Notes: generated from the sequence alone by a model not told the origin. 64,000 nt of DNA from Nannobrachium achirus (GCA_963921795.1 OY997652.1:56265338-56329337), one strand, 5' to 3'; shown: positions 11,575-28,589, counted from the stretch's first letter. Numbers and translations are program-made.

Positions 11575-11762
11575 AAGTAAGCCTTGCCGACCCCCTGGAC
11601 ATGACGCTAGTATGTCGCAGGGACTTACCCCCAATCCAACCCTTGATGCTGAGTGCCAAGCAGGGAGGCACTGGGTCCCTTTAGTATGACACGACGAGGT
11701 TTGAACCCCGATCTCCCAGTCTCAGGGAAGACACTCAAACCACTAGGCCACTGAGCTGGTAC
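11575..11762 (-). mobile_element. tRNA-derived SINE with TSD
   Basis: On the minus strand it reads AGTGGCCTAGTGGTTTGAGT (A box region), then GGGGTTCAAACC (B box). A conserved body follows, with GCTTGGCACTCAGCATCAAG and GGTTGGATTGGGGGTAA, as in teleost V-SINE type elements. It is flanked by ATTGGTACTTCGTA on both sides (11561-11574 and 11763-11776). Paralogous copies at 29.7 and 33.0 kb have the empty site. Confidence 0.85.
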
Positions 11763-12475
11763 ATTGGTACTTCGTACTGCATAGTTTTTAGATTCCCTGA
11801 AACATGGGGTGGCTCATCTCTCATATACAGTTTAGGGCAAGTCACAGAACATGGTCCAACAAAGAACAGATTTCATTGTATGCAGTGATCTTACTGTAAG
11901 TGCACTGAATCTTGGATCGCAGTGGTTCCCAATCCCAACCTTTTCTGGACCAGTCCAGGGCCCACTTGACCCCCCCCCATTCTAGGAGGAGACCTGCATG
12001 CATCTTTTGAGACTATCAGCAAACGGATCATTGCAATGCATAATATTCTATGATTTTTCAAAGGTACCAGAAGACACTGGGATTTGCTGTCAAGAGCAGC
12101 TATAGCCACTGTTTTAACGCTGGCAGTTACAAAGTTAAGTTGGCCTGCCATTATAAGAATTACTTCTGAGAATGTTTTACACTAAGCATTGGGTCTCATT
12201 TACCAACATTCTTAAGATGTGGGCCAACCGAAGAAATCCGTTAAGACGATTTTGGCAGAGAATGAGTTCTTAACTTAACTGAAATGTTTCAGAATCACTG
12301 CTTTTGTTTTCAATGGGCCGAAAGATTACCCGAACAGGCCTGTGAGTTGAAGCCCAAGCCCAAAATCAAAATGAATGAATGAAAATGTATTACAAATCTA
12401 GATTTTAACATCCATTCAAGTCCTTCAAAACAGTTGCATCACTGTTCTGCAATGCTGGTGCTTGCTGATCTCGGG

Positions 12476-17697
<5,222 letters not shown>

Positions 17698-17738
17698 CTT
17701 AAAACAAAACAAAACAAAAGGGCTTTAGCATAGTGATA

Positions 17739-18026
17739 TCTATACTATAATTTTGCGAATGTCTGAGTGAGTGAGTGAGTGAGTGTCTGTCTGTCTGTCT
17801 GTCTCAGCGTTTCTCCTCAGTGGCTGGAGCAATTGATCTGAAATCGCATCACCATCAGCATATGAACACACCTGACATAACTGTGAAGCCCGTTTGTCAC
17901 TTTCACAAATCGTATGCTGTATATTAGCATTTTTATGGTGTATCTATATTAGCCTACAGTACCTTTTGTGACCACACATGTTAAGGGAGGGGCGCTGTTG
18001 TTCAGGCCATGCACAATCACACACAA

Positions 18027-18090
<64 letters not shown>

Positions 18091-18343
18091 GGGGGGGGGG
18101 GGGGGGGGGTGGTTCTGGCCCTGTTACAGATGTTGTCCAAAAATCATGCAGATCGGTACACAGTATCTCTGTAGCCGTTAAATGGAACGGGTATTTCTTA
18201 CATTGATGCTCCTACATATTAGCATGCAAGCACCAGTTAGAGTTACTTTCCATCCCTCATATACTGTGTGCACAGTGCACATCCCATAACCCACACACTG
18301 CACATCATTTCGGAGCTCATATCTTTGAACGGGTAAGGGCTAG
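17739..18343. mobile_element. Non-autonomous Helitron, copy 1
   Basis: It starts TCTATACTATAATTTTGCGA and ends GGGTAAGGGCTAG (CTAG terminus), inserted between A and T. Gene 2 has the matching empty site (AGTGATA then TTAATCT, junction 53413/53414). It contains CA and poly-G tracts (18031-18110) that expanded after insertion. No Rep/helicase is present. Confidence 0.85.
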
Positions 18344-19766
18344 TTAATCTTAATTTAGACAAAATGCATGCTGTTTGTTTGCTCACAGTTTAATAACACA
18401 CATTCAACAAATGTTCATTAATCATTACCCTTTTGGTAGTTATTTGTGACATCACAAAAGCATCTGATGACAGATTTCAACTGTAAATCCATTTCACCAA
18501 TAATAAAGTAGTAAAGTAAAGTATTAAACAATGCAATCAGCATATTAAGTTATCTACAGATGATAACTTAATAAATGGTTATTTTATGTTGTTATAATAT
18601 AGCTCTATATTTTATATACTGTAGCTTTATTTATGACAATTAGTAACACAAATCTGACACCACAAACAAACCACAATACCACAATCAGTCTCATCCTGAT
18701 GTGCCAATGCCATAACTGTCAGCCAATACTTTATCTGGGTGTTTTATGAAAAAAAGAAGAAAAAAAATATAATAATAATAATAATAATATATAATAATAA
18801 TAAGATCTACAAGCTGAAAAAAAGGATATACGTTGTGGCTGCCTTAACTGTTATTTTTTACATTTTATTTTGCATTTATTTTCTAAATAAATGTTGCGTT
18901 CATGGCTTCATGTCATTTCCGGTCTATGACCATATATGGCAACTGTCAGTCAGCGTGGTGCAGTTGACAAGGTTTGTTCTGTGAACCGCGTCAACGTTTA
19001 CACTTTTGAAGTAATTATTTAAGTTGTATGTTTTATTTGTTTATGAGTTTAATTGATGGATTTGTAGGCCTATTTATATTTTGTTTCAGTTTGTCCATTT
19101 GTTTGGGACTTGGACTTCCACTGCATTCACAGTGAAGTCATGACGTGACTCGCTCATCCCCTGGTTCCACGGAAGTAATTCTCTATGGAGAATAACATTG
19201 GGTCATCTTAAATCGTATCATAAGCATTGTGGTCCAAAAATAAACAAACGGTCTTTGCGATATTGTCGGCGAGGTGGCTCTGTATGGTTTATGATAGTCA
19301 GTCGTGATAAAGCCTGTTTCTAGCGAAATTTTAACTAATTCGGTGACAGTAACATTAGCGTTTTTTCATCATCAGTTTATTCTTCATATCCATATGAGTC
19401 AAACCGCTGAGATAGATCATTTGACGCGATATGAAAATGGTCTATGGGAATTCAGAATGGGGGAAGAAAACCGCGAACCAGGTAGGTAGGATGCGTAAAT
19501 TACGTCACACTTCACTACTGAGCATCGCAGCAGAAGTGGTTTACTGGTCCCACTAAAAGAAATCTCCCATTGATTTTCCCCATAGACTTTTACACAAATA
19601 TTTATAAACACTTATGTTAAGCAAACGCTCCCGACGCTACATAGCGCCTATTGTGAGGGAGCCATGTGTCGCTGTGCTGTTACGGTGGCTGTCAAACACT
19701 CCCCACTCTGCTGCTATCCTGCTCGTCTCCTGTCACAGTCACACACGAGCAAACAACACTGTGGCG

Positions 19767-19850
19767 TGTGGCAGTGGTTTTCAACCTTTTTCATGTCAAG
19801 GTCCATTATTTTTTTAGCGGAATTTTAGCCACGGACCACCATTAATGAGA
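19767..19850. mobile_element. hAT-like terminal fragment
   Basis: CAGTGGTTTTCAACCTTTTT followed by TGTCAAGGTCCATTATTT and later CACGGACCACC, typical of the same terminal family as 15957. Only one end was seen. Confidence 0.45.
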
Positions 19851-20834
19851 TGAGATGTAGCTCCTCTCAGACCCAAAAACCTTGTTGTCGTTGGATACGA
19901 TTTGTCCACATGCTAGGGCTGCCAAGTACCCAGGGGGCAAACCAGCCTTTTTTTAGGAAACCTGCATTTGCCCCGACATACAAAGTTGTCCACCAGAAAT
20001 ATTATCTATGACCCAGTAGGATCACAACCTATATGGACAACCCGGTCAATTTGTACAACAAAGTCCCAATATGGCCGCCTCAATATTAGCCCCTAGTTTT
20101 AATGGGGGGTGAATAGGGCAAAATTTTAAACTGAGGGATATTTCCACGAAACTTCACAGGTTGATCAATGGTATACATATGAACATTTTTTGTATTGAAA
20201 GTTTCCATGAAATCCAATATGGCCACCACAATATGGCCGCCATAATGTAAGGACCCAGAAAATAGGCCTATAACTTCTGAACCAGATGAGCTAGAAACGC
20301 AAACTTGGTGTCTATTTCATGGTGTCTGACCATGGGAGACTCAATGGAATAGCTAATTTTATTATTGGGTGTGTCTGGACCTATATTGTGCATATTTGCA
20401 AGATGGTGGACTCCCAAAATAGAGCTTTAACATAATTTCTACCATGATTGTTGACTGCTTTTGCAAATACAAGCAATATGAATCCATTTGCTAAGATTTA
20501 TGGCACAGAAGGGACTTATACCTGTATTATTCTTGAGTTTGCATGTTGTCAAAATGGCTGTAAACGAGATATTATATTTCCTGTCCGATTCTACTGTATG
20601 TAGTTGTAGCAATGACTTCAGATAAAATCAGAGACCAAAACAATGTATCTTAGAAATTATTTTTTAATTAAAAAAAAAGAAAAAAAAGAGAGAGATTATC
20701 TCAATGAAATGAATGCAACTGCTTTTTTGGGTCTTTCACACATAGACATGCACATGCTTTCCAACAACTTCAGCTTCAGGGAAATTATAATGAACACATG
20801 ATTAAAACAGGCTGCATTATAATGCAAATAATTG

Positions 20835-21877
20835 CTAGTCACTATCACTGTCATGTGTACCTATCCTGCTGCATCTTGTCTCCAGTCCTTGGCAACGACA
20901 CCCCAAGTAGCATGCAATTCCCTTCTTCGCACATGAACAGTTTTTCTGGCAGCCTTTGATACAGCTACATGATATTGCCTTGTCCATTGATATAGGCCAG
21001 GCTGGCTCTGTAGATGGACAGGGGACTGCCTTCCCATCACTGAGAGACCATCTATATTCAGTGAAGCAAGGGATGTCTGGCTTCGCGATGTGTGCAGTTT
21101 TATCTATTATGGCTGCTAGAGCAGCTCTTTTCAGGTGTAGGCCAAAGGCATTTTCTGTAGGTGGCAGCAGCTTCAACAGCGTTGATCGGTTATTTAGGAA
21201 CTTGTACACTCTCAGCTTTGCCAGGTCAAAGTCCTCCGAATGGTCAGCTTTTGATGCATATAGAGCTATTGTGAGGTCTCTAGCCTGATTCTTGACATCC
21301 TCTGAGAGGGAATAAGAGGAATTTTCACCAAACTCCTGAAGTGCAGGGAGATCTAGACCCATGCTGGTCTTGAACCATGCCTTCTTTCCAGTGAAAAGGG
21401 GATAGCTGGTGGTATCTCTGCCACTCAGGCTGTGAATAAAGGGCAGGGCACGACACTGTGCGAGTCCAAGGGCTGAGACCATGTGATGGATAGGAAGATA
21501 TGCATCCTGCTCTGTTCTCACCCACAGCTCTGGAAGGTCTAGGAGGTGGGTGGCAGCATGATATAGGCACATGATGATGATGTCTGTGTCATTAGCATGG
21601 ATGACAACTCTGTCAACTTTGTGAGCCTGGACACTGTAGATGGTGTGTAGAATTACCCTTGTGTCGGCCTCCTGTTGTGTTGACTCTAGTGCAGGGACAT
21701 CAACAACACACCCCTCCTTGATCACCACACTCCTTGTCTCTTCTTTAAATCCTCCACTCAGGTAAAGATTGGTTGTACCAAGAGCAGACTTAAGTGTCTC
21801 ATTTTGACACCATTCTTCACAGAGGAATCTTAGAAGGTTTGCTTTGTTTTCAGAGACAGCAAAAAACTCTGCCCTGC
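20835..21877 (-). CDS. CXC-domain mobile-element-like protein, 5' truncated
   Basis: Open for about 345 codons without a usable ATG at its start, so it is 5'-truncated. N-terminal part: ENKANLLRFLCEEW; then QQEADTRVILH, VIHANDTDIIIMCLYHA, FIHSLSGRDTTSYPLFTGKK. C-terminal part: a Cys-rich CXC (tesmin/TSO1-like) block CSCIKGCQKNCSCAKKG, then CYLGCRC. The D-T-D and G-R-D-T-T-S motifs are spaced like an acidic-residue nuclease fold (PIN/FEN-like), which is only an inference. Repetition in inverted copies and lack of introns fit a multi-copy mobile element ORF rather than a host gene. I do not recognise a named superfamily. Confidence 0.6.
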
Positions 21878-22795
21878 CCTTTATTCACAGCCTGAGTGGC
21901 AGAGATACCACCAGCTATCCATTTTTCACTGGAAAGAAGGCATGGTTCAAGACCAGCAAGGGTCTAGATCTCCCTGCACTTCAGAAGTTTGGTGAAAATT
22001 CCTCTTATTCCCTCTCAGAGGATGTCAAGAATCAGGCTAGAGACCTCACAATAGCTGTATATGCATCAAAAGCTGACCATTCGGAGGACTTTGACCTGGC
22101 AAAGCTGAGAGTGTACAAGTTCCTAAATAACCGATCAACCCTGTTGAAGCTGCTGCCACCTACAGAAAATAGCGAGTTTAAGCTAGATAGTTTTCAATAC
22201 GGCAACGCCAGGCGGACTACGGCTGCTATGACTTAATCGCCGTAGCGATCAAAATGGTTAAGCAAAGCCTTGGCGGTGACGGGTTCCCACCCCTTTCACT
22301 GAACGCTTTGGTTCCCATGGCGACGCGTACATGCAGCAGACGGAGTAGGCGCTACGTGGGAAGGGACCTTCTGCCGTAGTAGAGACGGCCGCGGCGACGG
22401 CAGGTTGATCTATCGAGCGCGGATCATTTCCGATTACCGTTGTCATCTGCCGTTGCCGTAGCGAGCTTAAACTCGCTAATGCCTTTGGCCTGCACCTGAA
22501 AAGAGCTGCTCTAGCAGCCATAATAGATAAAACTGCACACATCGCGAAGCCAGACATCCCTTGATTGACTGAATATGGATGGTCTCTCAGTGATGGAAAG
22601 GCAGTCCCCTGTCCATCTACAGAGCCAGCCTGGCCTATATCAATGGACAAGGCAATATCATGTAGCTGTATCAAAGGCTGCCAGAAAAACTGTTCATGTG
22701 CGAAGAAGGGAATTGCATGCTACTTGGGGTGTCGTTGCCAAGGACTGGAGACAAGATGCAGCAGGATAGGTACACATGACAGTGATAGTGACTAG
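21873..22795 (+). pseudogene. Inverted, broken copy of the CXC-domain ORF
   Basis: The frame starts at LPFIHSLSGRDTTSYPFFTG and follows the minus-strand copy closely (differences such as KGLDLPALQKF). It is interrupted by a 309-bp inserted element after the PPTEN codons, then resumes as AFGLHLKRAALAAI. A TGC codon has become TGA just before TEYGWSLSDGKA. The C-terminal CXC block is intact to the stop. It is non-functional. Confidence 0.8.
22169..22478. mobile_element. MITE inserted in right palindrome arm
   Basis: The termini are AGCGAGTTTAAGCT and AGCTTAAACTCGCT, with subterminal ACGGCAACG also inverted. It is bounded by AAT on both sides, a 3-bp TSD, as for PIF/Harbinger-type or similar elements. 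The left arm gives the empty site exactly (ACAGAAAATGCCTTTGG). Confidence 0.85.
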
Positions 22796-23878
22796 CAATT
22801 ATTTGCATTATAATGCAGCCTGTTTTAATCATGTGTTCATTATAATTTCCCTGAAGCTGAAGTTGTTGGAAAGCATGTGCATGTCTATGTGTGAAAGACC
22901 CAAAAAGGTAGTTGCATTCATTTCATTGAGATAATCTCTCTCTTTTTTTCTTTTTTTTTAATTAAAAAATAATTTCTAAGATACATTGTTTTGGTCTCTG
23001 ATTTTATCTGAAGTCATTGCTACAACTACATACAGTAGAATCGGACAGGAAATATAATATCTCGTTTACAGCCATTTTGACAACATGCAAACTCAAGAAT
23101 AATACAGGTATAAGTCCCTTCTGTGCCATAAATCTTAGCAAATGGATTCATATTGCTTGTATTTGCAAAAGCAGTCAACAATCATGGTAGAAATTATGTT
23201 AAAGCTCTATTTTGGGAGTCCACCATCTTGCAAATATGCACAATAAAGGTCCAGACACACCCAATAATAAAATTAGCTATTCCATTGAGTCTCCCATGGT
23301 CAGACACCATGAAATAGACACCAAGTTTCTAGCTCATCTGGTTCAGAAGTTAGAGGCAAAACCTATTTTCTGGGTCCTTACATTATGGCGGCCATATTGT
23401 GGCGGCCATATTGGATTTCATGGAAACTTTCAATACAAAAAATGTTCATATGTATACCATTGATCAACCTGTGAAGTTTCGTGGAAATATCCCTCAGTTT
23501 AAAATTTTGCCCTATTCAACCCCCATTAAAACTAATAGGGGGTAATATTGAGGCGGCCATATTGGGACTTTGTTGTACAAATTGACCGGGTTGTCCATAT
23601 AGGTTGTGATCCTACTAGGTCATAGATAATATTTCTGGTGGACAACTTTGTATGTCGGGGCAAATGCAGCACACCTTCCTTTGCCCCCTGGGTAAAGCTT
23701 CAGTAAAAGTTTAGGAGTGAGACTTTTGGGGAGCGGGGGGACCCAGCCTCCACCCCTCCTACTGTCCCTGATCATACCGTGCGACAAGATTACCTTTCTG
23801 TTTTTAATCTATTCCCCTAACAACACAAGATCATCATCATCATAACATAAAAGACAGATAAATCATCCAATAACTCAC

Positions 23879-23962
23879 CGATCCCGGCGGCTGAGGTGCA
23901 CAGCAGCGAGAAGTGGAATAAAAGCCCTAGCCTAGGAATGACTTTCTCCGAAAACGCAAATA
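23879..23962 (-). CDS. Candidate signal-peptide exon lacking ATG
   Basis: The minus strand reads VIPRLGLLFHFSLLCTSAAG and then a phase-1 donor GTGAGT, the pattern expected for the signal exon of Ig gene 1. The frame continues upstream to an ATA (IFAFSEK) and then a TAA, with no ATG. It could be a decayed start, part of a two-exon signal, or chance. Confidence 0.25.
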
Positions 23963-24392
23963 TCTCGGCATTTTACAAGCAAAAGCAACGAAACCCCACT
24001 GTCTTTCAGGACAACCAGTGGTCTATGTAGGCCTACAGATGGGCTAGATTTAAAAAGAAAAAAAAAATCCTGTTGCAATTAGATTATCCTTTTTTTTAGC
24101 CCAAAGATTGAAAGAGCTATCCCTCAGCTCCGTGACCGTGATCCATGCACAGGGAGCGATTATGAATAATAGCGCACGGCGACCGGTCCCCAGCGCGTTA
24201 TAATAAAGGGGAAGTGAACTCTGCGTGTTTGCGTGCGTGTGTCGGTGTGTGTGCCATAGCATTGTGACGAGAATGTGTATGTGTATGTAGTATGCATACT
24301 GGAGCAGAAAGATGATCCCCGCTAACCGCTGTCTGCATACTGGAGCAGAAAGATGATCCCCGCTAACCGCTGTCAGGCTACAACCGCTGTCA

Positions 24393-24394
<2 letters not shown>

Positions 24395-24447
<53 letters not shown>

Positions 24448-24579
24448 CCGCTAACCGCTGTCTTGTGACGAGAATGTGTATGTGTATGTTCAGTGTTGCC
24501 GTGGTCTTGGGTCGCACGCCCCCGACGACCCATATCTTTTCTGAGCCGGGGTCTCTCTCTCTCTCCGTGGCGCGCGCAC

Positions 24580-24640
<61 letters not shown>
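24395..24640. repeat. Two CA microsatellites
   Basis: CA runs at about 24393-24444 and 24579-24639. A ~40-bp direct duplication (GGAGCAGAAAGATGATCCCC) lies just before, at 24301-24366. Confidence 0.85.
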
Positions 24641-24641
<1 letters not shown>

Positions 24642-24659
24642 CAAGCGGGCCGGCATTAT

Positions 24660-25300
24660 GTCGGCCCCGCCCACTTTTTCCTTCTCTCAGGATAGAGAAG
24701 GAAAGAACTGCTGCGTCAGCGTCACATCTCCGTTGAAACTGGAGTTTTATTTAGCTAAGTTTGTCAACTCCATTCTTCAACATTTCCTTCATTCTGGAAG
24801 TAAGGTAAGGTTCTTTCGACTTTCAACATGTTTTAGTTAGACGTTAGAATGTTCCACTGCCATGCAGAACGAGCAGTAGTTATGTGTTTGTTGTGACAGC
24901 CAGGGCAGAGGGAAGAGACAACATTACTGTTGGTTAGCTGTTAGCTGCAGCTGCTAATTCAATTGACTGTTTTAGCTGAAAGCTAAGAAGGCATGTAGTT
25001 GAACTTTGATGTAAACTTGCTTAAAAGTCAAGTTTAGTAAAGTTGTTGAAGGCATTTTGAGTAATGTGTGGTCTGTGAAGGCATGTAGTTGAACTTTGAT
25101 GTAAACTAGCTTAAAAGTCAAGTTTAGTAAAGTTGTTGAAGGCATTTTGAGTAATGTGTGGTCTGTGTTATTTAAATGACAGGTCAATGTGTGTTTAAAA
25201 AGAGGGGGAAATTGACTTTAGCTCTGTATTTCCTTCCAGAACGTGTGCTGGCAGCAAATGAATACAAGATGTGCTGTGAGAAAGTAAGTTATCCTGTGGA

Positions 25301-25342
<42 letters not shown>

Positions 25343-27900
25343 AATGACACATCCACACAAGATAATGGCACAAAATAATTAAATGTCAGTAATATGGAAA
25401 ATTCTGTGTTTTTAGATTATAATTTATGTACTGTATGTTTTATATCAATGGTGAAATCGATGTTTGAAAAGTATTGGACTAATGTTAAATATAAACATTT
25501 TGTTGACCCTACTGTACATTAAAGGACAACTTCACCACTTTTCAACCTATCTTCATTTAATTGGTCCTCACTAATGTTCATGATAAAATAGCAAAATTCA
25601 TAAAACTCCGTCTACCAGTGACATCATCGATGGGGAATCAAAACAAATAGAAACTAGGCTTTCTATTCTTGGAAAGTTGCAATGTTATAATGGAAGCCAT
25701 TGTTTTCACTATAATAAAAATATAAATATAAAAAAAAAGAATCTTCCAAACAATGTCAGTGGTAGATGGATTTCTGAACTGCCCACAGTCCTCCTATGAG
25801 ACACAGAGTAGAGACAAAATTGCGAGCTTTAATGAAGATGGGTTGAAAAGTGGGTCATCATCATCAAAAGTGGTAATTAAGGTTTATGCAGTATAAGATG
25901 ACTTAACTCATTGAGTGCCAGCCTATCACCACTAGAGGGCGCCCAGTGACCAGAGAATAATAGAGATATGCTGGTAATGCATGCCCAAGCCCTGGAGCCC
26001 AAGCCCAAGCCCTACTTGCCTGAACACTTTCCTTTGTGCATGTACAGGAAGAGGATGAAGTTAGCTTGAAGTTAGCTATTGGCTACCAAGCATTTTAGAA
26101 GCCTTATTTTCGTCAACTTAGCCATGATTAAACCTTGCACACCTCATGCATGGGAAAAAAACAGAGAAGAATGAGCTCTAAAAAATCCAATGCAATCCTG
26201 GATTGCATTGGAGTGGATTTGTGCAGTTTGTTCACAGCTTTCAAACAAAAAAATCCGATTGGAAATAATCGCCATTATGTTTTACATGTAATGTAAACAA
26301 AAATGGCTGCCCTGTATGTTAGATGGGGTTGTATGGGGGTGGAACATGCAAAATCGCGATTGAAATCATGTTCACCAGATTTGATGGGGTCCAAAAAAAA
26401 ATCAAAAAAAAAAAAAATTTTTTTTTTTTTTTTTTAAAAGCCGAACTTGTTCGGGATCGGCACTCTACGATACGCTAATAAAGCCGAACTAGTTCGGGAT
26501 TGGCACTCAATGAGTTAAAAGGTTTACATATATACAATTCTGAAAATTTAATTTACATTTTAAAAGAATGAATGCAGAATTTTTTATTTTTTAAATCATT
26601 TGGTTTTTGAACCGCTGTTATTCTGGTTTATCCCCAGCATCATGCAGGCATCATCCTTTTGCACATACTGTCTTTTACCCACAATAATTGTGTGTGTGCA
26701 TGTGTGTGTGTTGCAGCTGTATTGGTAGCAGTGACCGTATGGAACCAGAAAGGCAGTCGTCCCTCCTGAGCACGAGAGCTTGGAGGATATCAGACAAAAC
26801 ATCCTCGACTACAACGTTCTGTATACAAAAGGTATTGGCATAAAAGTAAACATTTTAGAATCATATAAAGTATTTGTATCATGACATTGGATGTTGGATA
26901 TGGGACACAGACCCCAAAAGGGCTGAGAAACTGCACTAGATGCATTGAAATCAGATTGGAGCAATCTGTTTCCTCAATTGTAATTCTAATTGTAAACACT
27001 AACAGGATAATAAATGCACTAATTGTGCATGCACACATGAATCACATACAAGGTTCATTTTAGTATTGATGTCAACTCAGAAATGTTAACTCAAGCCTAG
27101 TAAGACATCTTTTTGGCCCCAGAAAGAGAAAGTGAACATTTAGAACAGTAAAAGACTGGAGGTGCTGTTATTCCTATCGTCTATCATCCACACAAACCTA
27201 CTGCTAACCATTTTCCATTTTGTATGAAAAGGATAGACTTAACTATCTTAAATGTGACTAACTGAACCCCTCTCCTTCTTCAGAACGCGTACGACAGTGT
27301 CCCCTGTGCTCCAGCCTGTCCCAGTCGTCCACTCAAGTCCTCCCATGGCTCCTAGGAGGATGTGCACCCGGCTGGCTTCTCCTGCAGCAGCTTGGGCGCC
27401 CTGTACCTCAGCATTCCCCACCACCATCACCACACGGCAAACAGCAGCTGCACTAGTTGTGACGCTGCTTACGACGCCAACAAAACCGGCCACGGCACGA
27501 GCGGGGACGTGAACGACGCAGGCTACGTGGATGTCGCCCAGGCAGGACGGCAGTCCCACGTCGACTTCAAGAGCTATGTGGCGGCGGTGGCGCGCACTGC
27601 TTCAGCAGTGTTGGGTTTGGAAATCTCATCAAAGATGATGCACAACCAACAGTCAGTGACTTGTCCCTTCAAGAACTTCCAGTGAACTTGCAGGCTCATT
27701 TTAAGAACTTGGAGGTACCCATTGCTGTTGATGAGAAGCTCTGGAAGAGTAAACACATTGTTTTGAACTCTGTCAAGTATGCGGCTGGAGCCTGTATGAG
27801 GTGGACTTGCTTTGTATTCTTATTTTTTACTTGCACAGCACTTAAGAGATTTAAATGTTTTGAAACTGTTGTACTGATGTTGAATTTTGATTAAATGATG
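24660..27900 (+). CDS. Possible multi-exon gene, unrecognised
   Basis: Four segments have plausible splice sites: about 24684-24804 (donor GTAAGG), 25240-25284 (acceptor TTTCCTTCCAG, donor GTAAGT), 26716-26831 (acceptor TGTGTTGCAG, donor GTATTG), and 27283 onward (acceptor CCTTCTTCAG). Joining exons 2-4 gives an open frame from an ATG (MNTRCAVRNCIGSS...) of about 70 codons to a TAG. The last segment is GC-rich and also open in other frames (HHHHHTANSSCTSCDAAYDA; LSLQELPVNLQAHFKNLEVP), suggesting decayed or alternative coding sequence. I recognise no family. It may be a pseudogene or non-coding transcript. Confidence 0.25.
24987..25168. repeat. Tandem duplication, ~91-bp unit x2
   Basis: GAAGGCATGTAGTTGAACTT begins each unit; the copies differ by about one base, so the duplication is recent. 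Confidence 0.9.
25305..25340. repeat. (GT)n tract
   Basis: About 36 bp of GT, shortly after a GTAAGT donor-like site. Confidence 0.85.
25525..25860. repeat. MITE-like repeat with CACCACTTTTCAACC end
   Basis: CACCACTTTTCAACCTATCT at the left is mirrored by GGTTGAAAAGTGG at the right. The same termini occur at 57335-57530. Confidence 0.65.
25907..26513. mobile_element. piggyBac-type MITE with TTAA TSD
   Basis: TTAA then CTCATTGAGTGCCA at the left; TGGCACTCAATGAG then TTAA at the right. An exact TTAA duplication with 14-bp TIRs fits piggyBac-like elements. The interior has an A/T homopolymer and two GCCGAACT(T/A)GTTCGGGAT palindromes. No transposase. Confidence 0.75.
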
Positions 27901-27999
27901 ATTTGATTAAATTCAAAGAGTTATAACTAATCTCGTGTTCATCTTTTCCAACAAATCTGATATATTTTAAAGTGTAGTGAAACATGTATTACCCTAAGA

Positions 28000-28322
28000 A
28001 CCACTTTTTTAGCTGAAACATTTTTTTTAGCTGAAGAACCATTTTTTTTTGCTGAAGAACCATTATAAAGACCATTTTGCAAAAGGTTCTTCAGAGAACC
28101 TTTTTTGACATGGTTCTTTGAGGAACCAGAAATGGTTCCTCAAAGAACCATTTTTTGATGGTTCTTTGAAGCACCTTTAATGGTTCTTTATCGAACCATT
28201 CGAATAAATGGTTCTTTAAAGAACCTTGGTGAAAAAGGTTCTTTGTGGAACCAAAAATGGTTCTTCTATGGAATCGCTCTGAAGAACCATTTTTGGTTCC
28301 AGTTGGAACCTTTTTTTTTCTG
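28000..28322. repeat. AGAACC/GGTTCT palindromic array
   Basis: Alternating AAGAACC and GGTTCTTT motifs recur in both orientations, more than a dozen in about 320 bp. Each pair can form a short hairpin. No coding content. Confidence 0.85.
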
Positions 28323-28589
28323 TGTGTATGTAGTATGCATCCCAGTAAACACCAGCCGTCATCTAGACCTATGGTCTAGGGTTAGCCCTCATTTGAACCG
28401 TCTATCGTTAGTCTGTCTATAGACCGATTGTAGCTGATTACATTTAATCCATTATTCCATACTTGTTGATTACAAAAACAGCTTTAATATGCACACCTGG
28501 GTTTCAAATATTGGACTAAAGTAATTTTAAGAGCCAATTTCACTATATAGTCTAGTTTAGTTGTAGCGCCAGTTGCCCATGTATGAGCT

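Larger units (their letters stand above)
19928..23693. repeat. Giant near-palindrome of a mobile ORF
   Basis: The left arm 19928-21452 and right arm 21873-23693 are highly similar inverted copies, each about 1.5 kb once a 309-bp insertion in the right arm is removed. They share coding sequence and about 900 bp of 3' flank (e.g. CAATATGGCCGCC blocks and AATTTTGCCCTATTC). The 420-bp spacer is single-copy and holds the 5' part of the left ORF. The outer ends both fall at the ACCCAGGGGGCAAA block. Confidence 0.9.

Noticed and set aside
17968-18206. Overlapping His/Thr-rich open frames
   Set aside because: They are translations of CA/G microsatellites inside the Helitron.
24050-24840. Long Cys-Val and His-Thr frames on both strands
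   Set aside because: Dinucleotide repeats are open in several frames; no coding evidence.
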